64,000 bases of DNA from an uncultured Muribaculaceae bacterium (GCA_904502025.1 CAJGDJ010000004.1:1-64000), one strand, 5' to 3'; positions 7,955-17,217 are shown, counted from the first letter of the stretch. Numbers and translations are program-made. The notes: generated by a model from the letters alone, not told the origin.

Positions 7955-9845
7955 TAATAGTATTGTCGGGCATGATTTTAATGGCACCTTCATCAAGAAG
8001 TGTGCGAATCATATCTAATGTTTCTTGTTGTGGGGCATTGGCGGTTGATATAAAATATGAGATTTGATGCCCTCCGGATTGTGAAGCCATATACAAAATT
8101 GAATCACGAAGCATTTGTAGCTTATCTCCATTAAGACTGAGCTGTTTCGCTTGTCGGCAATAATCACATTTGCCACAAGGAATGGAGGGACTTTCTCCAA
8201 AATACTTAAGCATGATATTTACCCTACATTGGTCAATGGAAAATGCGAATTGTTTCATCGCATCAATGCGAGAACTTAGTTTCTTGCGTTGATTTTCATA
8301 TATTGATGTTGGAAGTAGGATATGCTTAGTCAGCTCGCGAGAAGTAGTGTATAGAATATATGGAGTTGATTTTCGTGGAATGTAATGGATTACATGCTTT
8401 TTTGATAAAATCAATAAAGCTGAATAAATATCTTGTTCAGTGCAGTTTAAGGAATGTGCAAGTGATGTTTCGTTTATAAAAACATAATCGGCAAAGAGTC
8501 CGGTATATGTGCGTAATAGTCGTTGGAAAACTTTTTCGACATTATAGCTTAAATTGAGAGAATATAATTCATCTTTATTCAATAGAATCATAGCTCGAGA
8601 AGATGTATTTATCTCTTCGGTAAATTCAATATATTGAGCTTGTGTTAATAAAGTTAATGCACTATGAGTTGGTATTGATGGTAAGTTAAAACGTTTGAGA
8701 AATAGATTGAAATTAAATTCAAATAATTGGTTATATCCTTCGCCAATACCAACATCTAAAAAGTTCCCTAAAAGTTCATATACAAGCTTGATAAATTCTC
8801 TTTCAGGAAATTTCTCACTTATGCGTCTGCTTAATATTGATTTGTCATATTTTGCACAAAGAAGAACCGCGTATGAAGGATTGCCATCACGCCCGGCACG
8901 TCCGGCTTCTTGATAGTATTCTTCAAGAGAAGAAGGTAGATCGTAGTGAATAACAGTTCTTACATCGGGTTTGTCAATTCCCATGCCAAACGCATTGGTC
9001 GCTACCATAACTCGACATAGGTCTGTTTTCCATTTGTTTTGTTTTTCATTTTTATCTTCAGGGGCAAGCCCGGCATGATAGAAGTCAGCAGAGATCCCTT
9101 CTTTGTATAATATTTCTGCAATTTCACGCGTCCGTTGGCGTGATCTCACATAAACAATCGCACTGCCTGTTGTGGATTTCAAAATCTTAACAAGTTGCCC
9201 TTCTTTATGTTCTCCGTATTTGACAATGTATGATAGATTGTCGCGGGAAAAGCTTCGTGAAAAGATATTTCGAGAACGAAATTTAAGTTGAGTCATTATG
9301 TCTTCTACCACATCTGGAGTGGCTGAAGCGGTTAAAGCGAGTATTGGAGCATTAGGAAATAAATCTCGAATTGCTTTAATGTTAAGATATGATGGTCGGA
9401 AATCATATCCCCATTGTGAAATGCAATGAGCTTCGTCAACAACGATTAGCTCGATATTCATTATCCTAAGATTATCAATCATATTCTTAGATTGCAGTTT
9501 CTCAGGCGAAATATATAGCAATTTAGCTTTGCCTAATCGGCATTTATCAATAGCTAATCGATGTTCAGAAGGCGTTAATCCGGAATGTAGATATTGAGCA
9601 TTTATTCCGAGTTCTCTCAAATTGTCAACTTGGTCTTTCATCAAGGATATGAGTGGAGTAATGACAACTGTCAATCCTTCAATAGCCAATGCCGGCACTT
9701 GAAAAGTTATTGATTTTCCTCCGCCTGTTGGGAGTAGTCCGAGTGTGTCTTTTCCATCAAGAATTGAGTTGATAATCTCTTCTTGACAGGGACGAAATGA
9801 ACTATATCCCCAGTATTTACTGAGAATCTCGTGAATAATACTCAT
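7941..9845 (-). CDS. recQ: ATP-dependent DNA helicase RecQ
   Basis: A 3'-5' superfamily 2 helicase for recombination and fork repair, 634 aa. Walker A is LPTGGGKS (residues 38-45). Walker B is VVDEAH followed by CISQWGYDFRPSY. Motif V/VI is ATNAFGMGIDKPDVR and QEAGRAGRDG. The RQC zinc site CRVNIMLKYFGE...CGKCDYC is present near residue 560. The protein ends soon after a winged-helix-like stretch, so there is no C-terminal HRDC domain, unlike E. coli RecQ. It lies 13 nt downstream of recJ. RecQ and RecJ act together in resecting ends, so the operon makes functional sense. Confidence 0.96.
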   Translation of the reverse strand: MSIIHEILSKYWGYSSFRPCQEEIINSILDGKDTLGLLPTGGGKSITFQVPALAIEGLTVVITPLISLMKDQVDNLRELGINAQYLHSGLTPSEHRLAIDKCRLGKAKLLYISPEKLQSKNMIDNLRIMNIELIVVDEAHCISQWGYDFRPSYLNIKAIRDLFPNAPILALTASATPDVVEDIMTQLKFRSRNIFSRSFSRDNLSYIVKYGEHKEGQLVKILKSTTGSAIVYVRSRQRTREIAEILYKEGISADFYHAGLAPEDKNEKQNKWKTDLCRVMVATNAFGMGIDKPDVRTVIHYDLPSSLEEYYQEAGRAGRDGNPSYAVLLCAKYDKSILSRRISEKFPEREFIKLVYELLGNFLDVGIGEGYNQLFEFNFNLFLKRFNLPSIPTHSALTLLTQAQYIEFTEEINTSSRAMILLNKDELYSLNLSYNVEKVFQRLLRTYTGLFADYVFINETSLAHSLNCTEQDIYSALLILSKKHVIHYIPRKSTPYILYTTSRELTKHILLPTSIYENQRKKLSSRIDAMKQFAFSIDQCRVNIMLKYFGESPSIPCGKCDYCRQAKQLSLNGDKLQMLRDSILYMASQSGGHQISYFISTANAPQQETLDMIRTLLDEGAIKIMPDNTIIISQ

Positions 9846-9858
9846 CGTATTCTCAATG

Positions 9859-11589
9859 TTAAGTTTTTGACACTCGTATTTCTTTTACAAATAACTGAAG
9901 AGAAGATGTGGCATTGTGATGCTTGTTTTCTTCAATAGTGTAGCAAATGTCAAATGGTTTGCCACTATGAATGTATTCAAAGTGTTCAGCCATATTAAAG
10001 GCGATGCCATTAATTACTTTCCCTGAGGAATTGTCAACAAGTTCAAGTTTAATGTGTTCAAACTGTCGCCCAACGAGTTTGCTTGTCCCAAAATCCAATA
10101 CACCTCTTGTGCAAAATACAGGCTTGTTGTTCCCTGGTCCAAATGGATTAAACTTCTTTAGAGTTGAAACAAACTCAGGGGTAATGTCGGCAAAAGATAG
10201 ATAAGTGTCAATGTCAAGTTGTGGTCTTAACTGATTTGGTTGAATATTGTTGGCAACATACTCTTCAAATCGACGTGCAAATTCGGGAATGTTTTCCTCT
10301 TTAAGCGAAAGTCCAACGGCATAAGTGTGCCCACCGAAGTTTTCTAATAAATCTCGTACCGAATCGATAGCTCTATATACGTCAAAACCTTGTACAGAAC
10401 GAGACGAACCGGTGGCAAGTCCATTTGTTAGAGTTAGTACAACTGCCGGTTTATAATAAAGCTCAGTTAATCTCGATGCTACAATTCCAATAATACCCTT
10501 GTGCCAATCTTTATTGTAAATTACAATAGATTTTTTGTTAGAATTAATTTCACCTCGATCTTCAAGAATTGCGTTAGCTTCTTCAGTAATTTGTTTGTCA
10601 AGCTCTTTACGGTCTTTGTTGTATTGGTCTATAGCTTCGGCTTTTTCGTAAGCATCGCCGATTTCGCGAGCTACAAGAAGATTGACAGCTTCACTGCCAC
10701 ATTGCATGCGCCCAGAGGCATTAATGCGTGGTCCAATCTTAAATATAACATCACTGATAGTTATTTCACGATTATGGAGTTGACAAATTTTCATGATAGC
10801 ACGAAGCCCCAAATTAGGATTACTATTGAGCCGTTTTAATCCGTGATAAGTCATGATGCGGTTTTCGTCAACCATAGGCACGATGTCGGCAGCTATGCTT
10901 ACAGCAACAAGGTCGAGTAGGGCTTCTAACTCAGTAAAAGGGAGTCCATTGCTTATTGCGAATGCTTGCATGAGTTTGTAGCCGACGCCACACCCTGAAA
11001 GATGTGGGCATGGATAAGGGCTATTCTCTAATTTGGGGTTTAGAATAGCAACAGCATCGGGCAATTCGTCGTCGGGAACGTGGTGGTCGCATATAATAAA
11101 ATCAATTCCTTTTTCTTTTGCATATTTGATTTCATCAATAGCTTTGATTCCACAATCAAGAATGATTATCAGCTTAACGTTTCGTTCGGCTGCATAATCA
11201 ATACTACGCATAGAAATTCCATACCCATCGTCATAGCGGGTAGGAATATAATATTCAATGTTGGAGTAAAAATTAAGGAGGTATTTATATACTAACGCAA
11301 CAGATGTTGTGCCATCTACGTCGTAGTCACCATACACCATAATTTTCTCCTTTGACCCCATGGCTTGATTTAGCCTATTTACAGCTTTATCCATATCGGG
11401 CATAAGGAACGGGTCGTGCATATCTTTCAGTGAGGGGTGGAAGAATTTTTCAGCTTCCTCAACTGAAGTTATGCCTCTTTGAACCAAAAGCTCGCTAATA
11501 GGAGGGCAACTGGCAAATTCTTTCGCCAAGTCGGTCTCTAATTTTTGTTCTTCTGTAGTAAGGGGCAAATAATTCCATTTGCTTGTCAT
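9859..11589 (-). CDS. recJ: Single-strand DNA exonuclease RecJ
   Basis: A 5'-3' ssDNA exonuclease of the DHH phosphoesterase family, 576 aa, normal length. Motifs in order: MVYGDYDVDGTTS (motif I), LDCG (II), ICDHHVPDD (the DHH signature), SGCGVGYKL and VSIAADIVPM (IV). In the DHHA1 part, GRMQCGSEAV and the GSSRSVQGFDVYRAI/GGHTYAVGLSL region are visible. The C-terminal OB-like region follows. It is the promoter-proximal gene of recJ-recQ and has a leader containing a long hairpin (11624-11668). Confidence 0.96.
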   Translation of the reverse strand: MTSKWNYLPLTTEEQKLETDLAKEFASCPPISELLVQRGITSVEEAEKFFHPSLKDMHDPFLMPDMDKAVNRLNQAMGSKEKIMVYGDYDVDGTTSVALVYKYLLNFYSNIEYYIPTRYDDGYGISMRSIDYAAERNVKLIIILDCGIKAIDEIKYAKEKGIDFIICDHHVPDDELPDAVAILNPKLENSPYPCPHLSGCGVGYKLMQAFAISNGLPFTELEALLDLVAVSIAADIVPMVDENRIMTYHGLKRLNSNPNLGLRAIMKICQLHNREITISDVIFKIGPRINASGRMQCGSEAVNLLVAREIGDAYEKAEAIDQYNKDRKELDKQITEEANAILEDRGEINSNKKSIVIYNKDWHKGIIGIVASRLTELYYKPAVVLTLTNGLATGSSRSVQGFDVYRAIDSVRDLLENFGGHTYAVGLSLKEENIPEFARRFEEYVANNIQPNQLRPQLDIDTYLSFADITPEFVSTLKKFNPFGPGNNKPVFCTRGVLDFGTSKLVGRQFEHIKLELVDNSSGKVINGIAFNMAEHFEYIHSGKPFDICYTIEENKHHNATSSLQLFVKEIRVSKT

Positions 11590-11623
11590 TTATGTTGTTT
11601 TTTATTTTTTTATCATATCTCAT

Positions 11624-11668
11624 GACGTCGTGAAATGTTTTAATGTTAAAACATCGCAACACGTCGTC
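11624..11668. repeat. Long imperfect hairpin in the recJ leader
   Basis: A perfect inner stem ATGTTTTA/TAAAACAT (11635-11642 and 11647-11654) with loop ATGT is flanked by outer arms GACGTCGTG (11624-11632) and CACGTCGTC (11660-11668) that pair with one mismatch. It lies 35-79 bp before the recJ ATG. No T-tract follows on either strand, so it does not look like a terminator. The rest of the 311-bp gap 11590-11900 holds no convincing gene. One candidate minus-strand -7 box (CAAATATA on plus, 11833-11840) could start a recJ leader of about 240 nt. Confidence 0.55.
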
Positions 11669-11900
11669 GCAATTGAAACACAGAGGAGAGTAACTAATTA
11701 GTAAAAGGCGTCCCCTCCATTCGATTGTATGTATTTGGGAATTACGCTATTAGGAATGCTTAATGCGAGCTATAGTGATAATATATAGCGATGAAAACAT
11801 AATAGGTAGTCCTCAAAGTGGATACAATTATGCAAATATAACTAAAATAATCGAGATATATGCGATTTTAAGAATATTTATGTGTAAAAATTACGACCGA

Positions 11901-12872
11901 TTAATCGTGTTTAATGTGTATGTCCATTTGTGGGTATGGGAACGATAAACCATGCTTAGGTAATTCATTGTAGATAATCTCGTTGACGTCAGTCATTACA
12001 TTCCAATAGTTTCCACTTGTAGTCCATGCTCGAGCGGTGAGATTGATGCTGCTGTCAGCTAATTTAGTAAGAAGAACGACCGGAGAACGATCGGTTTTTA
12101 TGTTAGATGCTTTTTTGATAGGGCTTTTGTGTGATAAGCCTCGTTGTTCCATGTCATCTTCAATGAATTTCTTCACAACACGTTCATCTTTGTTTAGAAT
12201 ATCGAGAATAACCTTGCGAGCAACGTTAACATCATCGCCGTATGACAAGCATATTTCCCAATCAACTCGTCGATAATCTTCTCGAGAATAGTTGTTTATG
12301 CTGTCGGTTGAAAGACCTCCATTTGGAATAATTATTGATTTGTTGTCGGGAGTGCATATTATAGTGTGGAAAATTTGTATTTCAGTGACTGTGCCGGCAT
12401 ATCCTTGAGCTTCGATGTAATCTCCAATTTTATAGGGTTTTAGAAGAAGAATTAATACTCCTCCTGCAAAGTTTTGCAAAGTCCCACTTAGTGCCATGCC
12501 AATGGCAACACCGGCAGAAGCGAATAATGCAAGGAAAGACGATGTTTCAATTCCTAATATGCCAATGACGATTATTATTAGAATAAAATAAAGGACGATT
12601 CTTACAAAACTTAAAATAAATGTTGATAATGATTGGTCAACTTCTCGACGTAAAAGAATTGAGAGAACTATTTTATGTAACTTTTTTATTATGAATTTGC
12701 CAATATAGAAAACGGCAATTGCAATAGCTAAGCTAATTGCAAAATTAGTAATGTTTGAGATGAGTTTGCTAATTAAATCATCTGCCGATATGGCTGAAAG
12801 AGTTTCAAGGCTTGGAAATATTGATACCGTTGAATCGGGCAATTCAGTTTGAGTTGTAGAAAGTAGATTCAT
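11901..12872 (-). CDS. Small-conductance mechanosensitive channel (MscS family)
   Basis: Inner-membrane pressure-relief channel, 323 aa, close to E. coli MscS (286 aa) with a longer C-terminus. There are three TM segments in about residues 38-135. The pore helix and beta-domain junction shows the Ala/Gly-rich SAGVAIGMALSGTLQNFAGG, followed by LKPYKIGDYIEAQGYAGTV and the IPNGGLSTDSINNYS motif. An insertion near residues 245-265 (SHKSPIKKASNIKTD) is not in the E. coli protein. It lies 6 nt downstream of the clostripain-like gene, so the two share a transcript. Confidence 0.93.
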   Translation of the reverse strand: MNLLSTTQTELPDSTVSIFPSLETLSAISADDLISKLISNITNFAISLAIAIAVFYIGKFIIKKLHKIVLSILLRREVDQSLSTFILSFVRIVLYFILIIIVIGILGIETSSFLALFASAGVAIGMALSGTLQNFAGGVLILLLKPYKIGDYIEAQGYAGTVTEIQIFHTIICTPDNKSIIIPNGGLSTDSINNYSREDYRRVDWEICLSYGDDVNVARKVILDILNKDERVVKKFIEDDMEQRGLSHKSPIKKASNIKTDRSPVVLLTKLADSSINLTARAWTTSGNYWNVMTDVNEIIYNELPKHGLSFPYPQMDIHIKHD

Positions 12873-12878
12873 GATGAG

Positions 12879-14048
12879 TTATTTGTTTTTGTTATTATTA
12901 AATAATTTTGATGCAACATCATTGTACCATTGCAATTGATTATATCCTTTGGTTGTTGATTTTGTAATGTCGTCAAGGATAAATGTAGATAGACCGCAAT
13001 GGTGGGCTAAATCAAGCTTGTCCCAAAGCTTTGGAGTAGCTGCTTTATATATAACAACTTTGTCAATAACATTAAGCCATGTATTTAATCGGTTGTCATA
13101 GGATGGGGTAAGCTCTTTAATATATTGTTTGAAATCGAAAAAATAACAAGTGTTATCAAGAACAAATTTTTGTGGATTAAAATCATCGGGAAGTGTGTTG
13201 TAGTTGCAATATATAGAAATTGTAGCCTGAGCTAATTCGTCTAAATATTTTGTTTGAATTAGAGAGATTGAGCATGTCCGCATTTGACCTTCTTGGCAGT
13301 TGTAATAATTAAATGTGTTAATGCATGCATCTTGCAGTTTGATAGGATTTGAAAAAAATAATGGAATGTTTTGTTCGTATGGCATGCCATCACCGGGAAC
13401 TTCTGTTGTAGAAGCTATAATGTATGGGGTTGAGTGTCTGATTTCATAAACGACCTCAATTGAAGCCATGTTGCAGCAGTCGAAGTATATAAAACTGAAG
13501 TTTTCGTCATTTATAACATTGGCAAGGGTAGTGATGTTCATGTTTTTATTATATTCTTCGCCAAAAGCTAATGGCTCTTTTTTTTGAGGAATATTTTTTG
13601 ATGAATTTATTCCTGTTTGTAGCCAACCATTAGCATGGCTCCATAAAATTAAACCATATTCTTTGGCAGGAGCGAGTGCTTTTGTATCATTAATAACCTG
13701 TTGCATACGCTCTTGATCAACCGATAAAAGAGATTGGTCATATTCTTTAATGATTTGAATTTTTCCATTTTTAATTTCCTTTAGTGCTGGTTTGCCATTA
13801 TATGAGGAGTGGAAAATTAAAAGCCTACCATTGTTAAAGGTGTTGTTAATTGATGCTTCAATCATTTCATTTATATCTTTAGTATCTTCATTCTTGGCTC
13901 CTAAAGAGTTTGTTGCAACCATATATACTAAGATAGTGCGATTACAGACGTGTTCAGTATCTGATGGCTCGTCATTGTTGCAAGAGAATAATGACGAGGA
14001 AATTATAATTGAGAGTATAAGATATTTAATAAATAAGTTTGCTTTCAT
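12879..14048 (-). CDS. Clostripain-family (C11) cysteine peptidase, lipoprotein
   Basis: A 389-aa protein with signal peptide and lipobox SSSLFSC (Cys at about residue 23), so likely anchored to a membrane. The C11 catalytic pair is visible: His in LILWSHANGW and Cys in FIYFDCCNMAS. STTEVPGDGMPY, a typical C11 segment after the catalytic Cys, is also present. Family members cleave after Arg or Lys and often self-process. It is the first gene of a unit with mscS. No toxin or polysaccharide genes are next to it, so the substrate is unknown. Confidence 0.9.
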   Translation of the reverse strand: MKANLFIKYLILSIIISSSLFSCNNDEPSDTEHVCNRTILVYMVATNSLGAKNEDTKDINEMIEASINNTFNNGRLLIFHSSYNGKPALKEIKNGKIQIIKEYDQSLLSVDQERMQQVINDTKALAPAKEYGLILWSHANGWLQTGINSSKNIPQKKEPLAFGEEYNKNMNITTLANVINDENFSFIYFDCCNMASIEVVYEIRHSTPYIIASTTEVPGDGMPYEQNIPLFFSNPIKLQDACINTFNYYNCQEGQMRTCSISLIQTKYLDELAQATISIYCNYNTLPDDFNPQKFVLDNTCYFFDFKQYIKELTPSYDNRLNTWLNVIDKVVIYKAATPKLWDKLDLAHHCGLSTFILDDITKSTTKGYNQLQWYNDVASKLFNNNKNK

Positions 14049-14064
14049 AATAATTTATGAATTG

Positions 14065-14072
14065 CAAATTTA
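14065..14072 (-). promoter_or_regulatory. Promoter -7 box of the clostripain-mscS unit
   Basis: CAAATTTA on the plus strand reads TAAATTTG on the minus strand, 16 bp before the ATG at 14048. Confidence 0.5.
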
Positions 14073-14140
14073 CAAAAAAATATTCAATTGTGTATGTTAA
14101 AGTTGTTGTCGGCAATATTATTGTTGGATAATAAAACATG

Positions 14141-14180
14141 ATAAAAACAAACGAGGTTGCTTCTCACGAAGTAACCTCGT
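14141..14180 (-). terminator. Rho-independent terminator of the candidate sRNA
   Basis: Arms ACGAGGTTGCTT (14151-14162) and AAGTAACCTCGT (14169-14180) pair over 12 bp with one G-U and a 6-nt loop. On the minus strand the stem is followed by TTGTTTTTAT. Confidence 0.8.
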
Positions 14181-14339
14181 CATTGTCTTGTAGTAAGACT
14201 ACATAACTAACATAAAACACATTTACTTTAATATGCGATTATTTTTCGCTAAATACTAACAATCTATACTAACCCTAAAATAATACGTGTGAAAATCACA
14301 ATTTTGTTTAATAAAATTATTCTCGTTGTTTTGAATTGC
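14141..14339 (-). ncRNA. Candidate small structured RNA with its own promoter and terminator
   Basis: A perfect -7 box TAACTTTG (minus, 14351-14344) and a strong minus-strand terminator (14180-14141) bound about 195 nt with no credible ORF. Read on the minus strand, the transcript can form a series of hairpins: AATTTT/AAAATT, GTGA-TTT-TCAC, GCGA/TCGC and GTAGT-CTT-ACTAC, then the terminator. It carries two copies of GTTAGTAT (plus 14266-14273 and 14253-14260). It could be a 6S-like, regulatory or group-specific sRNA, or a long 3' UTR product of the upstream regulator gene. I do not recognise the family. Confidence 0.55.
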
Positions 14340-14343
14340 AATG

Positions 14344-14351
14344 CAAAGTTA
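14344..14351 (-). promoter_or_regulatory. Promoter -7 box of the candidate sRNA
   Basis: CAAAGTTA on the plus strand is TAACTTTG on the minus strand, a perfect TAnnTTTG match with no gene start just downstream. No clear TTG lies at the -33 position. Confidence 0.55.
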
Positions 14352-14486
14352 CTATTGTTGCTCGAATGAAGATTTGGGTTCTAAGTTAAATATAGACAAA
14401 TATAAAGGATGTAAAATTGTAAGTTGTTGGTAATTAGGGCGATGTGTGGCATTGTTTAGCGTTGAAATATAAATGATTATATATGA

Positions 14487-16055
14487 TTATATTGACTTTA
14501 ATTTCATGATGTCATCTTCGAAAGTGTCGCGATTGATGGCTTTGTTTTTGAGTTTATTGCGATAAGCGTATATCGTATTTACTGAATAATTTAACATTTG
14601 TGCAATACGAGAACCTTCATCGATACCTAATTTCATAAATGCTAAAATGCGTAATTCAGTATTTAATTTTTCATCATTTTTAAGCTCAATTTGTTTGTCA
14701 GGCATAAGTAGAGTGTTTACGTTCTCGATAAAATTGGGGTATATATTAAGAAATGCATTGTCAAAAACTTCATAAAATTCACGACTTTGTTGCTCGATAA
14801 ATTTGCCTGATTTCGTGATTTTATATAAATCTTCAGCTTTGCCTGCACTAATTTTACGATTTACGGTATCGCTGAACTGGGTTAGTTTTTCCATATATAT
14901 CGAGCATAGATTAAGAAATTGACTAATGTATATACCTTTTACATTATTAGCAGTTTCTAATTTTTTTCGTGCATGTTTTAATCTGTTTGCTTCTATACGA
15001 AGGTAAATTAGAATAATAATAAGGAATAATAACAAGATTATAATGCCAATAATTACATACGTTATAAGTTTTTGCCATTCTTTAATTTCAGCAGAATGAG
15101 CTTGAACAATGATAGGCATTGCTTTTGATGATTGAATCATACGCATTGTTGCATTACATTTTACTGCGTTGGATAGAGCTATAGATGAGTATGAATGGGC
15201 ACGGGCAATATCTCCCTTTTCAAATAGTTTTTCGCCAAGTTCTTGCATTGATACAACCTCAAGGGTTGTAGATTTTATGTCGGCAATAGTAGATTTTGTC
15301 AAATGGTAAATGTATTCGTTTTCCTTATTTTGAATAAGTGCTATTGTTGCAATAGCATGTGATGCACGAGCAAATAGGTTACTACTTTCGTCAAGTTTAG
15401 TAAGAGTTTCCTCTAAAATTGCTTTTGCTTTAGGTAATTCCTTAGAATCAAGAAGGTATTCTCCTAAATTGAGATTATATTTAATTGATGATTTGTCAAG
15501 AATGTTCAATAATTGAGATTGGCATTGTAAGGATTTATTTTTATATTGATTGAAAATCGTAGGATAATTTGTGTAGCAAGATGCAATATAAGAGTACATT
15601 TGTTTTCCTGAGTCGTAATATAATTCGAGAAGCGAGTTTGGAATAGCTGAGGAGTCTATATTTTCGTAATCTGTTGTTGCGTAATCAATAATTCCGGCTA
15701 AAGGGAGATATGTATCTCTTTTAAGTCGGAATATTAACGCGATAGAATCAAGTCCTTTGCTATTTGAAATGTTATAACCTTTGTCGTAGTATGAAATTGC
15801 TGAGTCGTTTTCAAACGCAACATATTCATCTCCAATTTCCATGATTGCAACTAAACTATCGTTGTTGTGTAATGATAGAATGCTTTTTAGCGAGTCTATT
15901 TTTAATTGTTGTTCATTGATATATCTTTCTCGATTGATTATTTCTTGGTCTAATTGAAGAAGGACTGTTCCCACTTTTTTATTAGATATGTCAAGAGCAT
16001 TTGCCGAAATTAAGCAAAATAATAAGCTTAGCATAAATAACGATAATCTTATCAT
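14487..16055 (-). CDS. Membrane TPR regulator with C-terminal HTH (DUF6377 family)
   Basis: A 522-aa protein. It has a signal peptide (about 1-20), then an alpha-helical TPR-like periplasmic region (to about residue 325). One TM segment follows, near 330-350 (VIIGIIILLLFLIIILIYL). A coiled coil comes next, and the C-terminal helix-turn-helix is LuxR-like: ELRILAFMKLGIDEGSRIA, then NYSVNTIYAYRNKLKNKA. This is the layout of the Bacteroidota DUF6377 transcriptional regulators, in which the sensor is outside and DNA binding is inside. The DNA-binding signature is the AYRNKLKNKA recognition helix. It is divergent from an AraC gene. Target genes are unknown. Confidence 0.85.
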   Translation of the reverse strand: MIRLSLFMLSLLFCLISANALDISNKKVGTVLLQLDQEIINRERYINEQQLKIDSLKSILSLHNNDSLVAIMEIGDEYVAFENDSAISYYDKGYNISNSKGLDSIALIFRLKRDTYLPLAGIIDYATTDYENIDSSAIPNSLLELYYDSGKQMYSYIASCYTNYPTIFNQYKNKSLQCQSQLLNILDKSSIKYNLNLGEYLLDSKELPKAKAILEETLTKLDESSNLFARASHAIATIALIQNKENEYIYHLTKSTIADIKSTTLEVVSMQELGEKLFEKGDIARAHSYSSIALSNAVKCNATMRMIQSSKAMPIIVQAHSAEIKEWQKLITYVIIGIIILLLFLIIILIYLRIEANRLKHARKKLETANNVKGIYISQFLNLCSIYMEKLTQFSDTVNRKISAGKAEDLYKITKSGKFIEQQSREFYEVFDNAFLNIYPNFIENVNTLLMPDKQIELKNDEKLNTELRILAFMKLGIDEGSRIAQMLNYSVNTIYAYRNKLKNKAINRDTFEDDIMKLKSI

Positions 16056-16089
16056 AATATAACATGTTTAGAGTATTACTATTTTATCG

Positions 16090-16097
16090 CAAATTTA
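16090..16097 (-). promoter_or_regulatory. Promoter -7 box of the DUF6377 regulator
   Basis: CAAATTTA on the plus strand gives TAAATTTG on the minus strand, 34 bp before the ATG at 16055. Confidence 0.5.
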
Positions 16098-16130
16098 CAA
16101 AAAAAATAATATGATATTAAATTAATGTAT

Positions 16131-16138
16131 TATCTTTG
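16131..16138 (+). promoter_or_regulatory. Promoter -7 box of the AraC regulator
   Basis: TATCTTTG is followed by CAAA and lies 41 bp before the ATG at 16180. The same TTATCTTTGCAAA string recurs before the subtilase gene at 34370. Confidence 0.6.
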
Positions 16139-16179
16139 CAAATAAATGATTTAACAAACGAAAGATATAAAAGCCACGT

Positions 16180-17073
16180 ATGGCAAGTTCATTTACGACA
16201 CGAAAAGTAGCACTTGGATTGGAGGGACCCCGAAGAGTTATGGTGTTGAATAGTATAGATGCTATTTCTCATCTATCATTCCCCTTGAAATTAAAGACGT
16301 TGATTTCAATTGTTTGTGTAAAGGGCGAATTGACAGTGTCGGTTGATTTAGTAGAACATACGCTAAAAGCGAGCAATATTATGGTAGTGCGACCCGGACA
16401 CACGTTGACAGGGTACAATGCAAGTTCGGACTTTAATGGCTTTTTGATAATGGCTCCGTTGAGCACATTAAACCATTCGTTATTATCTTTTTCTCGTTTG
16501 ATGTCTTGTTTTATGTATTTTAGAGAACGTCCTATTGTTGAAATAACAACAGAAGAATTAGAAATACAGCAACATTTACACTCGGCAATAGTAAAAAAAC
16601 AAGCAACCACACATACTCCTTATTATGATAGCATATTAGATGCGTTATATCAGTCGGTTTTATACGAAACGCTAAGTATCTACACGGCACGCATGGATAA
16701 GGATAAGAGTGTAAAGGGAAATCTGCGTCGGAAGGAAGATGTGTTCTACAAATTTTTATTATTAGTAGAAGAAAATTTTCAAAAAGAGCGTTCGGTTAAT
16801 TATTATGCAGAACGATTAGATATAACGCCTAAACACTTATCAGCCGTAGCAAAAGATACCAGTGGACACACTGCCGGTGAGTGGATTGATTCGTATGTAA
16901 TTCTTGAAGCAAAATTGTTGTTGCATAATAGTGAATTAACGATTCAACAGATTAGCTCCCAATTAAATTTCGCTAATCAGTCGTTTTTTGGGAAGTATTT
17001 CAAGCATCACACAGGAGAGTCTCCACGTGCATATCGTCAAGCCTTATTAGATGAGCGGGAGGAAACGATATAA
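16180..17073 (+). CDS. AraC-family transcriptional regulator
   Basis: A 297-aa protein. The N-terminal cupin-like sensor region (about 1-170) has the beta-rich VKGELTVSVD...VVRPGHTLTGY pattern. The C-terminal AraC DNA-binding domain (about 190-290) has two HTH units: YAERLDITPKHLSAVAKDTS and LTIQQISSQLNFANQSFFGK, then the closing FKHHTGESPRAYR. It is divergently transcribed from the DUF6377 regulator. No metabolic gene cluster is adjacent, so its effector and targets are open. Confidence 0.93.
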   Translation: MASSFTTRKVALGLEGPRRVMVLNSIDAISHLSFPLKLKTLISIVCVKGELTVSVDLVEHTLKASNIMVVRPGHTLTGYNASSDFNGFLIMAPLSTLNHSLLSFSRLMSCFMYFRERPIVEITTEELEIQQHLHSAIVKKQATTHTPYYDSILDALYQSVLYETLSIYTARMDKDKSVKGNLRRKEDVFYKFLLLVEENFQKERSVNYYAERLDITPKHLSAVAKDTSGHTAGEWIDSYVILEAKLLLHNSELTIQQISSQLNFANQSFFGKYFKHHTGESPRAYRQALLDEREETI

Positions 17074-17181
17074 CATGTTGTTTGGTTAAGTTGATTACTA
17101 AATAAACCAAGAAGCTATAGTTGAGTTTAATAAGTAGAATAATGCTATTTTATTAGCAATAGGATCATCACTCTTTAGAGT

Positions 17182-17201
17182 TAGCTTATGATAGCTTATG
17201 A
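17182..17201. repeat. Tandem 10-bp duplication
   Basis: TAGCTTATGA is present twice in direct tandem in the gap between the AraC gene and the convergent serine hydrolase gene. The rest of the gap shows nothing definite. Confidence 0.5.
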
Positions 17202-17217
17202 GGGTATTCCTAAATGG

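Noticed and set aside
11763..11948. 61-codon plus-strand ORF between mscS and recJ
   Set aside because: No family resemblance and no promoter with good spacing. It runs into the mscS 3' end on the other strand, and composition is that of AT-rich spacer.
17182..17201. Tandem 10-mer as an operator or mobile-element footprint
   Set aside because: Only two copies are present, with no adjacent gene start or inverted repeats. Slippage is sufficient to explain it.
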